64,000 nucleotides of DNA from Neisseria mucosa (GTDB lineage: Bacteria; Pseudomonadota; Gammaproteobacteria; Burkholderiales; Neisseriaceae). Below are positions 39,541 to 49,224 of this stretch, piece after piece (positions within the stretch are counted from its first letter, which is position 1; each line of letters opens with the position of its first letter). A program made the position numbers and the translations under genes. The DNA lies in contig NZ_CP053939.1 of the NCBI RefSeq assembly GCF_013267835.1, positions 496,001-560,000 of the forward strand, given 5' to 3'. Below the pieces are notes generated by a model. The model was not told where the DNA came from. It made no database searches and saw only the letters and a program-made list of their open reading frames with translations.

Positions 39541-41637
39541 TCAGAAACGATAGTTCACGCCCAAGGCAAATTCGCGGCCGCGTTCGTAGAAGGGCACGCG
39601 TCCGTTGCCGTCAGGGAAGCGTTGGCTATGCGAACGGTATTGCTTATTGCCGATGTTGTTGACGGCGAAGTTGACGTTCAGGTTGTCTTTTTTCAGCGGC
39701 TGCCAGTTGGCGTAGATGTCGTGTACGCCGTAGCCGGCTTTCTTGCTGTGTATCGTGCCTTGTCCGCGGGCGACGTCGGTGTATTTCACGCTTTGGGCGT
39801 AGCGGCCGCGCCAGCCGATTTCGAGTTTGGGGTTTTCAAACTGATAAGACAGGCCGGTCAGCCATTGGCGGCCGGTGTTCCAGAAGGTGAACGAGCTTTC
39901 GTGGTCTTCTGCTTGAATCGGGCTTTCGCCGTAGTACATTTCGCCGTTCAGGCGGGGTTTGACGTAGGATACGCCGGCGCGTGCGGTCAGGCCGCCCCAG
40001 CGGTAGGACGCGTCAAGTTCGTAGCCGTAGGTTTTGAGCGTGCCGCCGTTGTAAATCTTGCCGCGTTCGGTGATGGAGGCGGTGTTGTTGTTGATTTTTG
40101 CCCAACGATAGACGATGAGGTCTTTGATGCGTTGGTGGAACACGCTGCCGCTGACGTTGAAGTTGTCGTTGCGCCATTTGAAGCCCAATTCGGCACGGCG
40201 GGCGGTTTCGGCTTTGAGGTTGCTGTCCAAATCGGCGGCAGCGCCTGCGCGTTCGTTAGCCAACAGGGCTTCGTTCAGGCGGGGCGCACGGCTTGCCTGA
40301 TTGAGGTTTGCCAAGAGGGAGAAGTTGTCGTTGATGTCCCAAATCGCGCTGATGCTGGGGTTCAGCTGTCCGTGCGACGCGCTTTGTTTGCTGGCGGCGT
40401 TGTATTTGAAATGGTCGTAACGCAGGCCGGTGGTCAGGGTAACGGGGTTCAGGTTCCAGATGCCTTCCGCGTACACGCCGTATTCGGCTTTCTTCTCTTT
40501 GTCGCGTTCATACAAACCGAGAATCTTCAGCCATGCGCCTTTGTCGGACGGCTCGGAGGTTTCGTGGCGGTAGTTGACGCCGTATTTCACCATGTGTCCG
40601 TCGCCGAAGGAGCTGGCGAGGTTCAGGTTGGCGCCGGTTGCTTTGATTTTGCTCAACTCAAGCTGACCGATGGGAACGCCGCCTTGAGCCGTGCCGGAGG
40701 CATGTGCTTTCGGGGAAGGCGCGCCTTTAGGCGGCTTGGTGTCGTCGGTGTTGATTTGGAAGACGTTGGCGTCAATTTTGTCGAGGAAGCCGACGTTGCG
40801 GCCACGGTATTCCAGATTGTAGGTCTGCTCTTTTTGATAAGTGCCGTCCACGCCGACATAGCTGTCAACGTTTTGGAACTCGGCTTTGTCGGTGCGGTTG
40901 CCTTTTTGGTATTCCTGACGGTAGGTCAGGCGGATGCCGTGGTCGTCGTTGAAGTCGTAGCCGAGTTTGGCGAGGTAGCTGTGCTGTTTCAGATGACTGC
41001 CGCGGTTGACATCGCCGTTGCCGTCTTTGTAGTCGCGGTTGTTGAGGAAGTTGCCTGCAAACAAGGCATCGAAGCCGTTTTGATAGCCGTAAACCGCCGC
41101 GTTGCCGGTTGAGCCTTTATTGCTGCTCAAGCCCGCGCCGAGTTTGAAACCGAAAGGTTTGCCGTCGGTCAGTAGGTCTTTCGCGTCAACCGTCGTTACG
41201 CGGATGGTACCGCCGACCGCGCCCAAGCCCGCGCTCGCCGCGCCCGTGCCTTTTTCGACGTTGATGCTTTTCACCAAAGCGGGGTCAAGCTGGAAGCGGC
41301 TTTGGTGGTGGAAAATTTTGGTGGATTGGCTGGTGCCGTCCACTTCCAAATTAATCTTGTCTTCGCCGACGCCGCGGATGCTGTAAAACTGCGCCACGCC
41401 GTTGCCGCCGCCGACATCCATACCGATTTGGTCTTTCATGACTTGTTTCAAATCGGTCGAAGTTTCGCGGTCAAGCTGATTGCGGGTAACGCGGGTCGGT
41501 ACGGCAGTACCGGTAACCTTAATTTCATTCAGCTCGGCAGTTTCTGCTGGTTGCAAATTTTCGGCATGAGCGAAGCCTGTTGATAGTGCGAGTGTAATGA
41601 GACTAAGGCGGAATACAGGAAAAGAGGTTTTATTCAT
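39541..41637 (-). CDS. TonB-dependent receptor of the FetA/FrpB family
   Basis: 698 aa from the ATG at 41637 (MNKTSFPVFRLSLITLALSTGFAHA, signal peptide). Plug domain: DQIGMDVGGGNGVAQFYSIRGVGEDKINLEVDGTSQSTKIFHHQSRFQLDPALVKSINVEKGTGAASAG, very like FetA. Barrel segments LEIGWRGRYAQS, the NLNVNFAVNNI…YRSHSQRFPD region and the end FALGVNYRF follow the same family. FetA imports ferric enterobactin-like siderophores; this may be FetA itself or a paralogue. No fetB-like transport genes are adjacent. A Fur box lies upstream. Confidence 0.9.
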   Translation of the reverse strand: MNKTSFPVFRLSLITLALSTGFAHAENLQPAETAELNEIKVTGTAVPTRVTRNQLDRETSTDLKQVMKDQIGMDVGGGNGVAQFYSIRGVGEDKINLEVDGTSQSTKIFHHQSRFQLDPALVKSINVEKGTGAASAGLGAVGGTIRVTTVDAKDLLTDGKPFGFKLGAGLSSNKGSTGNAAVYGYQNGFDALFAGNFLNNRDYKDGNGDVNRGSHLKQHSYLAKLGYDFNDDHGIRLTYRQEYQKGNRTDKAEFQNVDSYVGVDGTYQKEQTYNLEYRGRNVGFLDKIDANVFQINTDDTKPPKGAPSPKAHASGTAQGGVPIGQLELSKIKATGANLNLASSFGDGHMVKYGVNYRHETSEPSDKGAWLKILGLYERDKEKKAEYGVYAEGIWNLNPVTLTTGLRYDHFKYNAASKQSASHGQLNPSISAIWDINDNFSLLANLNQASRAPRLNEALLANERAGAAADLDSNLKAETARRAELGFKWRNDNFNVSGSVFHQRIKDLIVYRWAKINNNTASITERGKIYNGGTLKTYGYELDASYRWGGLTARAGVSYVKPRLNGEMYYGESPIQAEDHESSFTFWNTGRQWLTGLSYQFENPKLEIGWRGRYAQSVKYTDVARGQGTIHSKKAGYGVHDIYANWQPLKKDNLNVNFAVNNIGNKQYRSHSQRFPDGNGRVPFYERGREFALGVNYRF

Positions 41638-41679
41638 GATTTTTCCCAAGGAATAAAAAATTGACCGTTTATTCTAATT

Positions 41680-41698
41680 ATTTTAATAATGATTATCA
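41680..41698 (-). promoter_or_regulatory. Fur box upstream of the FetA-family receptor
   Basis: On the minus strand GATAATCATTATT followed by AAAAT closely matches the 19-bp Fur consensus GATAATGATAATCATTATC. It lies about 45 bp before the start codon, so iron repression is likely. Confidence 0.75.
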
Positions 41699-41901
41699 AA
41701 CTACAAATAAATGTAAAAGAACATATTGGTCTCATTTTGATTTGTAGTTTGGATATTTTTATAAATATCAATTGGTTTGTTTATGGTTAAATTTTGTAAA
41801 ACTATTTTGAGAGAAAATATGTTGAGGCTTACTGTTTTGCAACTGGAGAAAAGGGATGAGTTGAATATTTATCGATGATCAATATTGTGTATAGGTGTTT
41901 T

Positions 41902-41936
41902 AAAAGGCCGTCTGAAAATTATTTCAGACGGCCTTT
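41902..41936 (-). terminator. DUS hairpin terminator after lipoprotein gene
   Basis: AAAAGGCCGTCTGAAA with TTTCAGACGGCCTTTAAG and a 3-nt loop. The stretch 41700-41900 is AT-rich and shows nothing else. Confidence 0.75.
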
Positions 41937-41975
41937 AAGTTTAACAAGCTTAACTATGCAGTTTGTGAGGCTTGT

Positions 41976-42719
41976 TTATTTGGAAGGTGGTTGGGCATAT
42001 CCGTTATCGGCTGGGAATGCGTCAGGTTCGCTATTTTTTTGCGTTGGGTCGTATAGTTCAAAAATAGCCGTACCAATTACACCTGTATTTTTGATGGAGC
42101 CTTTATCCGAGTTTGCAGCGTAAGAGTCTTCTGGGTTGCTGAATACAAAAGATGCTACAGCATCATCACTTTTACGGAAACCTTCGATTACCAGTGAATC
42201 ATGTGGGTACAGAACATAGCCATCTGAGTATCTGCTGGCAGCCTGGCCTGAGATGACATCCAAACCATCTACGCTGGCTATAATTTCCAAAGTTTTATTG
42301 CTATTGTTCTTATAAACCAAACGGTATGACTGACCGTCTTTACCTTGCAAAAAGTAGTTGCTACCGTCGCGGAAGATTGGAAACAGGTCGCCATTGTCAG
42401 ATTGCACGGATAATTCCACTTTGCCTGCTGCTAAAGAAATCGAGTTGATTTTTTTACCCTGATAATCTTTAGCTGAGTAGTTCAATACGCCTTCTGCCAA
42501 AGGGTTTTTCGTGACACGGCGCAAATCTACGGAATGAACGGAAGACTGTACTTCATCTCCCCAGCTGGTTCCTAGTTTTTCTGCTGTTTCTACGCTTTGA
42601 TTGGCTATTTCTGAATCTGCTGGTGCAGGAGCTTCAGATGAAGGAGATTGCTGGGAACAAGCAGCTAAAATTGCAGCCAACAGCATTGTCAGCCACAATT
42701 TGAATTTTATTTTGAACAT
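41976..42719 (-). CDS. hypothetical lipoprotein
   Basis: 247 aa. Lipobox LAAC (Cys about 21) after a KFKLWLTMLLAAI signal; Ser/Pro/Ala linker; mature domain likely beta-rich (GKVELSVQSDNGDLFPIFRDGSNYFLQGKDGQSYRLVYKNNSNKTLEIIASVDGLDVISG). The later part reads YVLYPHDSLVIEGFR. AGGAGCAATT ribosome site. Not recognised. Confidence 0.8.
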   Translation of the reverse strand: MFKIKFKLWLTMLLAAILAACSQQSPSSEAPAPADSEIANQSVETAEKLGTSWGDEVQSSVHSVDLRRVTKNPLAEGVLNYSAKDYQGKKINSISLAAGKVELSVQSDNGDLFPIFRDGSNYFLQGKDGQSYRLVYKNNSNKTLEIIASVDGLDVISGQAASRYSDGYVLYPHDSLVIEGFRKSDDAVASFVFSNPEDSYAANSDKGSIKNTGVIGTAIFELYDPTQKNSEPDAFPADNGYAQPPSK

Positions 42720-42929
42720 AATTGCTCCTGAGATAATTTAATAGGTTAACAATCTGAATATATTAAATAATATGAAAAATTATCCGTATTCTATACTATT
42801 AATCTAATTGGGTAGAAAGCAGAGCTGTAAAAACAAGATAAATTATTTATAGTAATTAAAATAGATTTGAAAACAAACCGGACTTTGATTTTGTGAGTTG
42901 GTATCGCTGGTTAATCTGTTTCTGTATAA

Positions 42930-42962
42930 AAAGGCCGTCTGAAAAGTGTTTTTCAGACGGCC
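42930..42962 (-). terminator. DUS hairpin terminator after cls
   Basis: AAGGCCGTCTGAAAA pairs with TTTTCAGACGG with a small loop, between cls and the lipoprotein gene upstream region. 42720-42929 is AT-rich and empty. Confidence 0.75.
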
Positions 42963-42972
42963 TCACTACTTT

Positions 42973-44466
42973 TTACAGCAAAGGACTCATCAGGCGGACG
43001 GCATTTTCTACGAGGCCGCGGAGTTTGGAGCGTTGTTGCCATGATTTGATGGCAATGTAGCTGCTGTTTTTGAGGTAGTCACGTTGGAGGTTGCAGATTT
43101 GTTTGGTGGTGTCGCGATCGTAGATGGCGAGGCTGATTTCGAGGTTGAGGAAGAAGCTGCGCATGTCCATATTAACCGTACCGAAGAGGGAGTAGTCTTC
43201 GTCTATGGTCATGGTTTTGGCATGTAGAAGACCGCCTTCAAACATGGCGATTTTGACGCCGGCTTCCAGCAGCATAGGGTAGTAGGCGCGTGAGGCGTAG
43301 CGTACCATCAGTGAGTCGACTTTGGCAGGCAGTATCAGGGTTACTTTGACGCCGCGTTTGGCGGCGACGGTTAATGCCATGAGAAGCGGCTCGTCGGGGA
43401 CGAAGTAGGGGGTGGTAATCGTGATTTGTTTGGTAGCGGCATAGATGGCGCTGATGATGGTTTCGTAAATGACGAAGCTGCTTTGCTCGGGAGCGGAGGG
43501 AATGATTTGGGCAACAATATTGCCTTGCTGCATTTTTTCGGGAAGGATTTTGGGCAGCAGGTTTTTTGCTTGGTTGAGGTATGTTTGTACGTTTTGGAGG
43601 TTTTTATCGGTTTCGACGGCAAGGTCGGCGAAGAAGACGGCTGACAGCTCCAGTACCATAGGCCCTGTGCAACGCATCATGGCATCTATCCATTCGCCGA
43701 CGCCTGAGTTTTGTTTGAAGTAGCGCGGATCAACGAGGTTGAAGCTGCCGGTGTAACCGATTTTGCTGTCGATAACGAGGAGTTTACGGTGGTTGCGCAG
43801 ATCGGTGCGTGTGAATAATGTACGCCAGATGCCGACAGGTAAGGAGGTATGTACTTCAACGCCGGCTTGGCGCAGTTTCTCTACCCAATCGCTTTCAAGA
43901 AAGCTCCTGCTGCCGACAGCATCGGCCAGTATCGCGCAGTCTACGCCTCTGGCTTTGGCGGCAAGGATTTCATTTAGAATTTCTTCGATGCGGCCTTTGG
44001 GTTCGATAATGTAAAAGGCCAACAGGCAGGAATGGGCTGCGGCGCGTATGTCGGCAAGCATGCTGTCGATGATGGTGTCGGTGGTTGAGAGCAGGCTCAT
44101 GGCGTTGCCTCGGGTTGCACCCAGCCCCGTTCCTTTTTCGGCAACTTTACTGATGCCGTGGTAACGCGATTTCACTTGGTCGGCAATATCGAGATACATA
44201 TCGGTAAGGTGGGCGGCGGCAAAGTTGCGGTAGAAACGGTTCATTTCGCCGGTACGTTTGGCGCGGGCCGTACCGAGACGCGGCTCGCCGATGAGGATGT
44301 AGGCGATGGTTCCGAATACGGGGAAAAGGAAGAGGATAATCAGCCATGCAAAGGTTGAGCCGATATTTTTTTGTTTGTACAACACGCGCAGCATGCAGGC
44401 GAGTGCGGCGCAGGTGTGGGCGAAGATAAAAATCTCGGTCCAGGTAATGTCTTTTAAGAAATTCAT
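42973..44466 (-). CDS. cls: cardiolipin synthase
   Basis: 497 aa from the ATG at 44466 (MNFLKDITW); the longer frame has no ribosome site. Two N-terminal membrane helices (IFIFAHTCAALACMLRVL, TFAWLIILFLFPVFGTIAYILIG), then two phospholipase D motifs: HRKLLVID (about 253) and HAKTMTID (about 430). It condenses phosphatidylglycerol molecules to cardiolipin at the inner membrane. The family match is clear, which paralogue (ClsA type) less so. Confidence 0.93.
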   Translation of the reverse strand: MNFLKDITWTEIFIFAHTCAALACMLRVLYKQKNIGSTFAWLIILFLFPVFGTIAYILIGEPRLGTARAKRTGEMNRFYRNFAAAHLTDMYLDIADQVKSRYHGISKVAEKGTGLGATRGNAMSLLSTTDTIIDSMLADIRAAAHSCLLAFYIIEPKGRIEEILNEILAAKARGVDCAILADAVGSRSFLESDWVEKLRQAGVEVHTSLPVGIWRTLFTRTDLRNHRKLLVIDSKIGYTGSFNLVDPRYFKQNSGVGEWIDAMMRCTGPMVLELSAVFFADLAVETDKNLQNVQTYLNQAKNLLPKILPEKMQQGNIVAQIIPSAPEQSSFVIYETIISAIYAATKQITITTPYFVPDEPLLMALTVAAKRGVKVTLILPAKVDSLMVRYASRAYYPMLLEAGVKIAMFEGGLLHAKTMTIDEDYSLFGTVNMDMRSFFLNLEISLAIYDRDTTKQICNLQRDYLKNSSYIAIKSWQQRSKLRGLVENAVRLMSPLL

Positions 44467-44541
44467 ATTCGGTGGGGAGTGGTTGGGTTTTTCAATTTGA
44501 AGGTTGAGGCCGACAAGCTTCAAATATTAAGTATATAGAAA

Positions 44542-44595
44542 AACCGTCTGAAAACAAATTTACACGATAATTGTGTTTTTGTTTTCAGACGGCCT
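44542..44595 (-). terminator. long DUS hairpin after hemE
   Basis: CCGTCTGAAAACAAA pairs with TTTGTTTTCAGACGG around an AT-rich loop that itself can pair (ACACGATAATTGTGT). Confidence 0.8.
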
Positions 44596-44609
44596 TTGCG
44601 TTGCTTTCA

Positions 44610-45671
44610 TTAACTGTGATACTGACGGGACAATTCGTGTACGGTATCGACCAGAATTTTGGCGTGTTCGGGGTCGGCGTGTTGGTTGATGCCGTGGCCG
44701 AGGTTGAATACATGGCCGCTGCCGTTGCCGTAGTCGGCAAGAATGCGTGCGACTTCGGTGCGGATAGATTCGGGCGTGCCGAAGAGGGCAAACGGGTCGA
44801 AGTTGCCTTGCAGGGCGACTTGTTCGCCGACGCGACGGCGGGCTTCGCCGATGTTGCAGGTCCAGTCCAAGCCTAATGCGTCTGCGCCGATTTCTGCCAT
44901 GCTTTCCAGCCATAAGCCGCCGCCTTTGGCAAATACGATAACAGGCACGCGGCGGCCTTCGCTTTCGCGTTTGAGTCCGGCTACGATTTGACGGATATAT
45001 TTCAGGCTGAATTCTTTAAATGCGGCATCGCTCAACACGCCGCCCCAAGTGTCGAAAATTTGTACGGCTTGTGCGCCGGCATCGATTTGGGCATTGAGAT
45101 AAGCGGTAACGGCTTGGGCATTGGTGTCGAGGATTTTATGCAGCAAATCAGGGCGCGAATACATCATGGTTTTGATGGTGCGGAATTCTTTGCTGCTGCC
45201 GCCTTCGACCATGTAGCAGGCGAGTGTGAACGGGCTGCCGGAGAAGCCGATGAGTGGAACGCGGCCGTCCAGTGCTTTGCGGATGGAAGTTACCGCGTCA
45301 AAGACGTATTGCAGTTTTTCCATATCGGGAACTTGCAGTTTGGCGATGTCGGCTTCGTGTTGCAAAGCGCGTTCAAATTTCGGGCCTTCGCCTTCGGCAA
45401 AATACAGGCCCAAACCCATGGCGTCGGGTACGGTCAGAATGTCGGAAAACAGAATTGCCGCGTCCAGATCGAAGCGGTCTAAAGGCTGGATGGTGACTTC
45501 GGTCGCCAGCTCGGTGTTTTTGCACAAATCGAGAAAGCTGCCTGCGCGTGCGCGCGTGGCTTTATATTCAGGTAGATAGCGTCCGGCTTGGCGCATCATC
45601 CAGATGGGTGTGTATTTGACAGGCTGTTTGAGCAGGGCGCGGAGGAAAGTATCGTTTTTCAGAGCAGTCAT
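44610..45671 (-). CDS. hemE: uroporphyrinogen decarboxylase
   Basis: 353 aa from the ATG at 45671 ([14 protein letters not shown]). Converts uroporphyrinogen III to coproporphyrinogen III in haem synthesis. Signature [15 protein letters not shown] (about 23-37) and [19 protein letters not shown] (about 150) are intact. Downstream of hemDX-hemY on the same strand, separated by a DUS pair. Confidence 0.96.
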   Translation of the reverse strand: MTALKNDTFLRALLKQPVKYTPIWMMRQAGRYLPEYKATRARAGSFLDLCKNTELATEVTIQPLDRFDLDAAILFSDILTVPDAMGLGLYFAEGEGPKFERALQHEADIAKLQVPDMEKLQYVFDAVTSIRKALDGRVPLIGFSGSPFTLACYMVEGGSSKEFRTIKTMMYSRPDLLHKILDTNAQAVTAYLNAQIDAGAQAVQIFDTWGGVLSDAAFKEFSLKYIRQIVAGLKRESEGRRVPVIVFAKGGGLWLESMAEIGADALGLDWTCNIGEARRRVGEQVALQGNFDPFALFGTPESIRTEVARILADYGNGSGHVFNLGHGINQHADPEHAKILVDTVHELSRQYHS

Positions 45672-45709
45672 GATAAATAGGCTTTCTGATTTGGTGTGTT
45701 GGAACAAAG

Positions 45710-45747
45710 TTCAGACGGCCTTAGTTGTTTATTCAGGCCGTCTGAAA
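45710..45747 (-). terminator. DUS inverted pair between hemY and hemE
   Basis: TTCAGACGGCC (45710-45720) and GGCCGTCTGAA (45737-45747) can pair. It lies 60 nt beyond the hemY stop, so hemE may be transcribed partly on its own. Confidence 0.6.
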
Positions 45748-45807
45748 TGATTAAATGGTTGGTTTAGTTGTAGATTTCATGTTGTCGCTTAATGCGAAAT
45801 CAGCACA

Positions 45808-47031
45808 TCAATTGGGTTGAGGAAGGGCTGCCGGATGTTCTTCTTCGGCCACGCTTTCCAAAACCAGATTGCGTTGTTCTTGCGCTTTTTGCGGCTGATC
45901 GGTTTCATCAAACACACGGGCCAAAACCAAATGCGCAGATACGCTGGGTTGCAGGGCGATGCTGGCTTCGAGGTAGCCTTGGGCTTTGCCCCAAAGTTTG
46001 CGGCCGTAAGCCAGTTGGCCAAGATACATCAACAGTAGCGCATTGTTCGGTTGTTCCTGCAACCAAGAATCTGCCAAATCGATGGCTTTTTGCTGGTCGC
46101 GCTCGCTTAGGAAACGAACGGATTCGACAAATGCTTCCAAAAGCTCGGGCTGGCGGTTTTGCGGATAATGGGTTTTTACCCATTTGACCGCTTCGGTATA
46201 CAAGCCCAAACGCTCGTATTTTTCGGCAATCGCGACGCACAATTCGCCAGATTTCACACTTTCGGGAATCTGTTTCAAACAGGCTTTCAGACGGCCTGCA
46301 TCGGTTACTTCGCTCAAGAGGCGGCGATATGCCCAGTTTTGATACTGTTCTGCTTCGTAATCGTTGATGGCGCCGGCTTTGACCAGTTTTTCCGCTTTTG
46401 CTAGGACATCTGAGGCATCGCCGTGATCAAAGGCATAACGCAATTGCAGGCGCACCAGGCGGCTTAAGTTGCCGTTGATTTTGGCTGCAGCTTCAAGATT
46501 TTGTGCGGCAGTCGGATAATCGCGGCGGCCCAGTGCGGATTCGGCCAGCAAAAGATGACGGGAAAGCTGTTGTTTTTGCGGAAGGTGTTCGATTTCGTGC
46601 AGGTAGCGGTCGCGCAGTTCGAAGTTTTCCATTTGGTCGGCCGCGTGCGCGCCCAACATCAAAGCCAGGGTGCGGTTGTCGCCGGCTTCTTTGTTTTGCA
46701 AGACTTTGGCGGCTTCTTGTTCGGCTTTTTCAAAACGGCCTTCAAAATATGCCAAACCTGCGCTGTTCAAAGAGGCAGAAGCCTGACGGCCTTTGCGGGC
46801 AATGCCGAATCGTTGCATACGCGCCGGAAGGTTCAAAAGGCCGAACACGAATTTAATCAGGAAATACAAGACGAATACGCTCAACAGCAGGCCTAAAACA
46901 AAGGCATGCAGATTGATGCGCAGCATGGTTTGCTCAACCACGACGTACACGTTGCCTGTATAAATGCCGGAAGCCAACGCTAAACCGACGGCGGCGGCAA
47001 ACAGAATGACAATCCAAACGACGGTTTTCAT
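45808..47031 (-). CDS. hemY: HemY, TPR-containing haem-biosynthesis-associated membrane protein
   Basis: 407 aa. Two N-terminal membrane helices (VVWIVILFAAAVGLALASGIY; LHAFVLGLLLSVFVLYFLIKFVF) followed by HemY_N and TPR-like helical repeats in the periplasm-facing or cytoplasmic part. Proteobacterial HemY of this type is distinct from protoporphyrinogen oxidase and helps organise the late haem pathway. Overlaps the hemDX stop by 4 nt (ATGA), so translation is coupled. Confidence 0.9.
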   Translation of the reverse strand: MKTVVWIVILFAAAVGLALASGIYTGNVYVVVEQTMLRINLHAFVLGLLLSVFVLYFLIKFVFGLLNLPARMQRFGIARKGRQASASLNSAGLAYFEGRFEKAEQEAAKVLQNKEAGDNRTLALMLGAHAADQMENFELRDRYLHEIEHLPQKQQLSRHLLLAESALGRRDYPTAAQNLEAAAKINGNLSRLVRLQLRYAFDHGDASDVLAKAEKLVKAGAINDYEAEQYQNWAYRRLLSEVTDAGRLKACLKQIPESVKSGELCVAIAEKYERLGLYTEAVKWVKTHYPQNRQPELLEAFVESVRFLSERDQQKAIDLADSWLQEQPNNALLLMYLGQLAYGRKLWGKAQGYLEASIALQPSVSAHLVLARVFDETDQPQKAQEQRNLVLESVAEEEHPAALPQPN

Positions 47032-49151
47032 GCTTGCTCTCCTTTAATTTTGGCAGCAGGCTTGGTTTGGTTTTGTGGTTTGGTAGCTTCGGCAGCCGGT
47101 TCTTTTTTGTTTTCAGACGGCAATGCAGGCGCTTCCAGAGATTGAGGGGCGGAAGCGGCGGCCGGTGCGGCAGTCGTAGCTTGATCGGCAGCTGCCGCCG
47201 GAGCGGAAGCGGTTTTCTCGGCAGCTTGGGTTTGGGCAGCCTCTTCGTTCGTCATTTGTGTACGCGAACCTTCTTGATAAGCGCGAACGGCACTCAAGCT
47301 GGCTTTCAGGCTGTCGTCTGAAATCATGCGGACATCAAGGGCTTTGAGTTCGGCCAACTCTTTCAGCCATGACTGGGTAGCAGGGGATTTGCTGTCGAAG
47401 TATTGCTTCACGGTTGCTTCAACATTGTTCAAATCGCTTTGATACACTTCGCTGTTGTGTTGCAACAGGGCAATGCGCGCATCCAAAAGGCGCAGGCGCA
47501 GGTTTTCACGGATGAAGTAGGTTTGTTCGGGCGAAATCAACATGGCGTCGTTGCTGTCCAGATGACGGACTTCAACCAAGCCTTTGAGGGCATTGAGGGA
47601 TTTTTCCCATGTATTTTTCCACCAAGTTCCTGAATGGGCGGTTTCGACAGGCGCGGCACCCGGTTTCAATACGCCGTCCAAGACCAAAGGCAGGCCGGAA
47701 ATGGCGGTTTCCAAACGGTCGATACGCAGGGCGGTAGCGGAAATATCGACATAAGGACGGTTTTTCAGTGCGGCCAAATCATTGCTGATGGCTTGTTTGA
47801 CGGGGATAAGCTCGGGCTGGTCAAAACGGCTCAGGCGGCTGTCGATGTGTTCCAATACGCTGACCGCGCCTTGAAGGTTGCCTGACAGCATCAATTGTTG
47901 CGAAGCAGTGTTCAGCATGGATTCGGCTTCGTCAACCAGCCAGTTGATACGGCCTTTAAGCAGCTCTTGATAAGCTTTTTGCGTTTGCAGAATTTGATCG
48001 CTATTGCTTTTTTGACCGTTGTTCAAGCGGTCTAACTCGGCCTGAATAGCGGTTTGGCGGTTGAGGTTGTCTTTTAAAAGGCTGGCGTTTTCAGACTCGC
48101 CCAACGCAGCTTTGTCGATTTTTTGATTGAATTCGAGCTCTTGGTTTTTTAAAACATTTTGACCCTGTACAAACAGGAATCCGCTCGCGCCCAAGCCAAG
48201 CAGTGCCAAGACGGTTGCACCTGCGGCCAAGGCTTTGCCGCCGGATTGTTTGATGATGACAGGGGCGTTGTTTTGTGGGAGATTGTTGGACTCGGGCATG
48301 CTCGCCTCCACTCGCTGAGGTTGGGTAGGTTTGATTGGTTCAGACGGCCTGGTGTTTTCAGAACGTTCAGGCGCCGAAGCTGCCGTATTGGCAACTTGTC
48401 GGGTATCTTTATTGTCTTCGACTTGGGTCACTGCTTGACTCCTTTGTGGCATGGATGAAAGTGCAGCGGATAAAGAAGTGACGGTTTCTACATGTTTGGC
48501 GCCGACGATGCGAAGTGCATCGGCAATGCGCGGATGGTGGGTAAAGTATAGCAAGGATTCGAAGAATCGGGAAAATTGCGGCGGAATCTGATGGAAAAAT
48601 TCGCGTGCAAGTTCGCCGGATGTAACGTAGGCGGCGGCGATGTCTTCGGTTTTAAAGTGCTGCCAATCGATGGCGTGTGGCCGTCTGAAATAGATTTCGG
48701 CGAAGTCGATTTGGAAACCCAGTGCGCTTAATTTGTCTGCCAAATAATCGCGGCCGCCATGACCTCGAATAATGAGAACTCGGGCGTTGGGCGGTAGGTT
48801 TTTCCAAATAGGCATTCTCAAGACGGCTTCGCTGTCGTTGCCGTCTTCGGGAGAGAATACGGGATAAGGGGAGAATTGTGCCAAAGTATGTTGGCTGGTT
48901 TGGCCGACGGTAATGTGTGCTTTGGGGCCGTCTGAAAAGTTCAGGTGCGGCGCTGCGGTTTCAATAGCGGTCGGGCTGACCCAAAACACGACATCGGCTT
49001 GCTTGAATTGTTCGGGAAGTTTGTTTAGTCCCGAACGGTCTGCCTCTATTTCGATCGGACTCAATACTTGAGCCTGCCAACCGGCTGCATGGCAGGTTTG
49101 GATATCTTGTTGCGGACGGTTGGACGGACGGATAATGAGTAGAGTAGGCAT
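47028..49151 (-). CDS. hemDX: HemD-HemX fusion: uroporphyrinogen-III synthase with HemX domain
   Basis: 707 aa. Residues 1-235 are a HemD domain (LLIIRPSNRPQQDI at the start; ITVGQTSQHTLAQ, VLIIRGHGGRDYLADKLSALG), which closes the tetrapyrrole ring. A Ser/Pro/Gln linker leads to a membrane helix (ALAAGATVLALLGLGASGFLFVQG, about 305-330) and then a HemX domain with coiled coil and helical part. A low-complexity Ala/Pro/Lys tail ends it. Fusions of HemD and HemX are known in several proteobacteria. First gene of the coupled hemDX-hemY pair. Confidence 0.92.
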   Translation of the reverse strand: MPTLLIIRPSNRPQQDIQTCHAAGWQAQVLSPIEIEADRSGLNKLPEQFKQADVVFWVSPTAIETAAPHLNFSDGPKAHITVGQTSQHTLAQFSPYPVFSPEDGNDSEAVLRMPIWKNLPPNARVLIIRGHGGRDYLADKLSALGFQIDFAEIYFRRPHAIDWQHFKTEDIAAAYVTSGELAREFFHQIPPQFSRFFESLLYFTHHPRIADALRIVGAKHVETVTSLSAALSSMPQRSQAVTQVEDNKDTRQVANTAASAPERSENTRPSEPIKPTQPQRVEASMPESNNLPQNNAPVIIKQSGGKALAAGATVLALLGLGASGFLFVQGQNVLKNQELEFNQKIDKAALGESENASLLKDNLNRQTAIQAELDRLNNGQKSNSDQILQTQKAYQELLKGRINWLVDEAESMLNTASQQLMLSGNLQGAVSVLEHIDSRLSRFDQPELIPVKQAISNDLAALKNRPYVDISATALRIDRLETAISGLPLVLDGVLKPGAAPVETAHSGTWWKNTWEKSLNALKGLVEVRHLDSNDAMLISPEQTYFIRENLRLRLLDARIALLQHNSEVYQSDLNNVEATVKQYFDSKSPATQSWLKELAELKALDVRMISDDSLKASLSAVRAYQEGSRTQMTNEEAAQTQAAEKTASAPAAAADQATTAAPAAASAPQSLEAPALPSENKKEPAAEATKPQNQTKPAAKIKGEQA

Positions 49152-49177
49152 AATGTGGGATAAATTATTAAGGTTTT

Positions 49178-49210
49178 AGGCCGTCTGAAAGAAGGGTTTC
49201 AGACGGCCTG
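49178..49210 (-). terminator. DUS hairpin after fpr
   Basis: AGGCCGTCTGAAA with TTTCAGACGGCCT and a 7-nt loop. Between fpr and hemDX on the same strand. Confidence 0.75.
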
Positions 49211-49224
49211 TTGCCGGAGATACG

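Noticed and set aside
39622-41112. A 496-codon plus-strand ORF
   Set aside because: It is antisense to the FetA-family receptor and consists of Val/Ala/Phe-rich mirror sequence without motifs.
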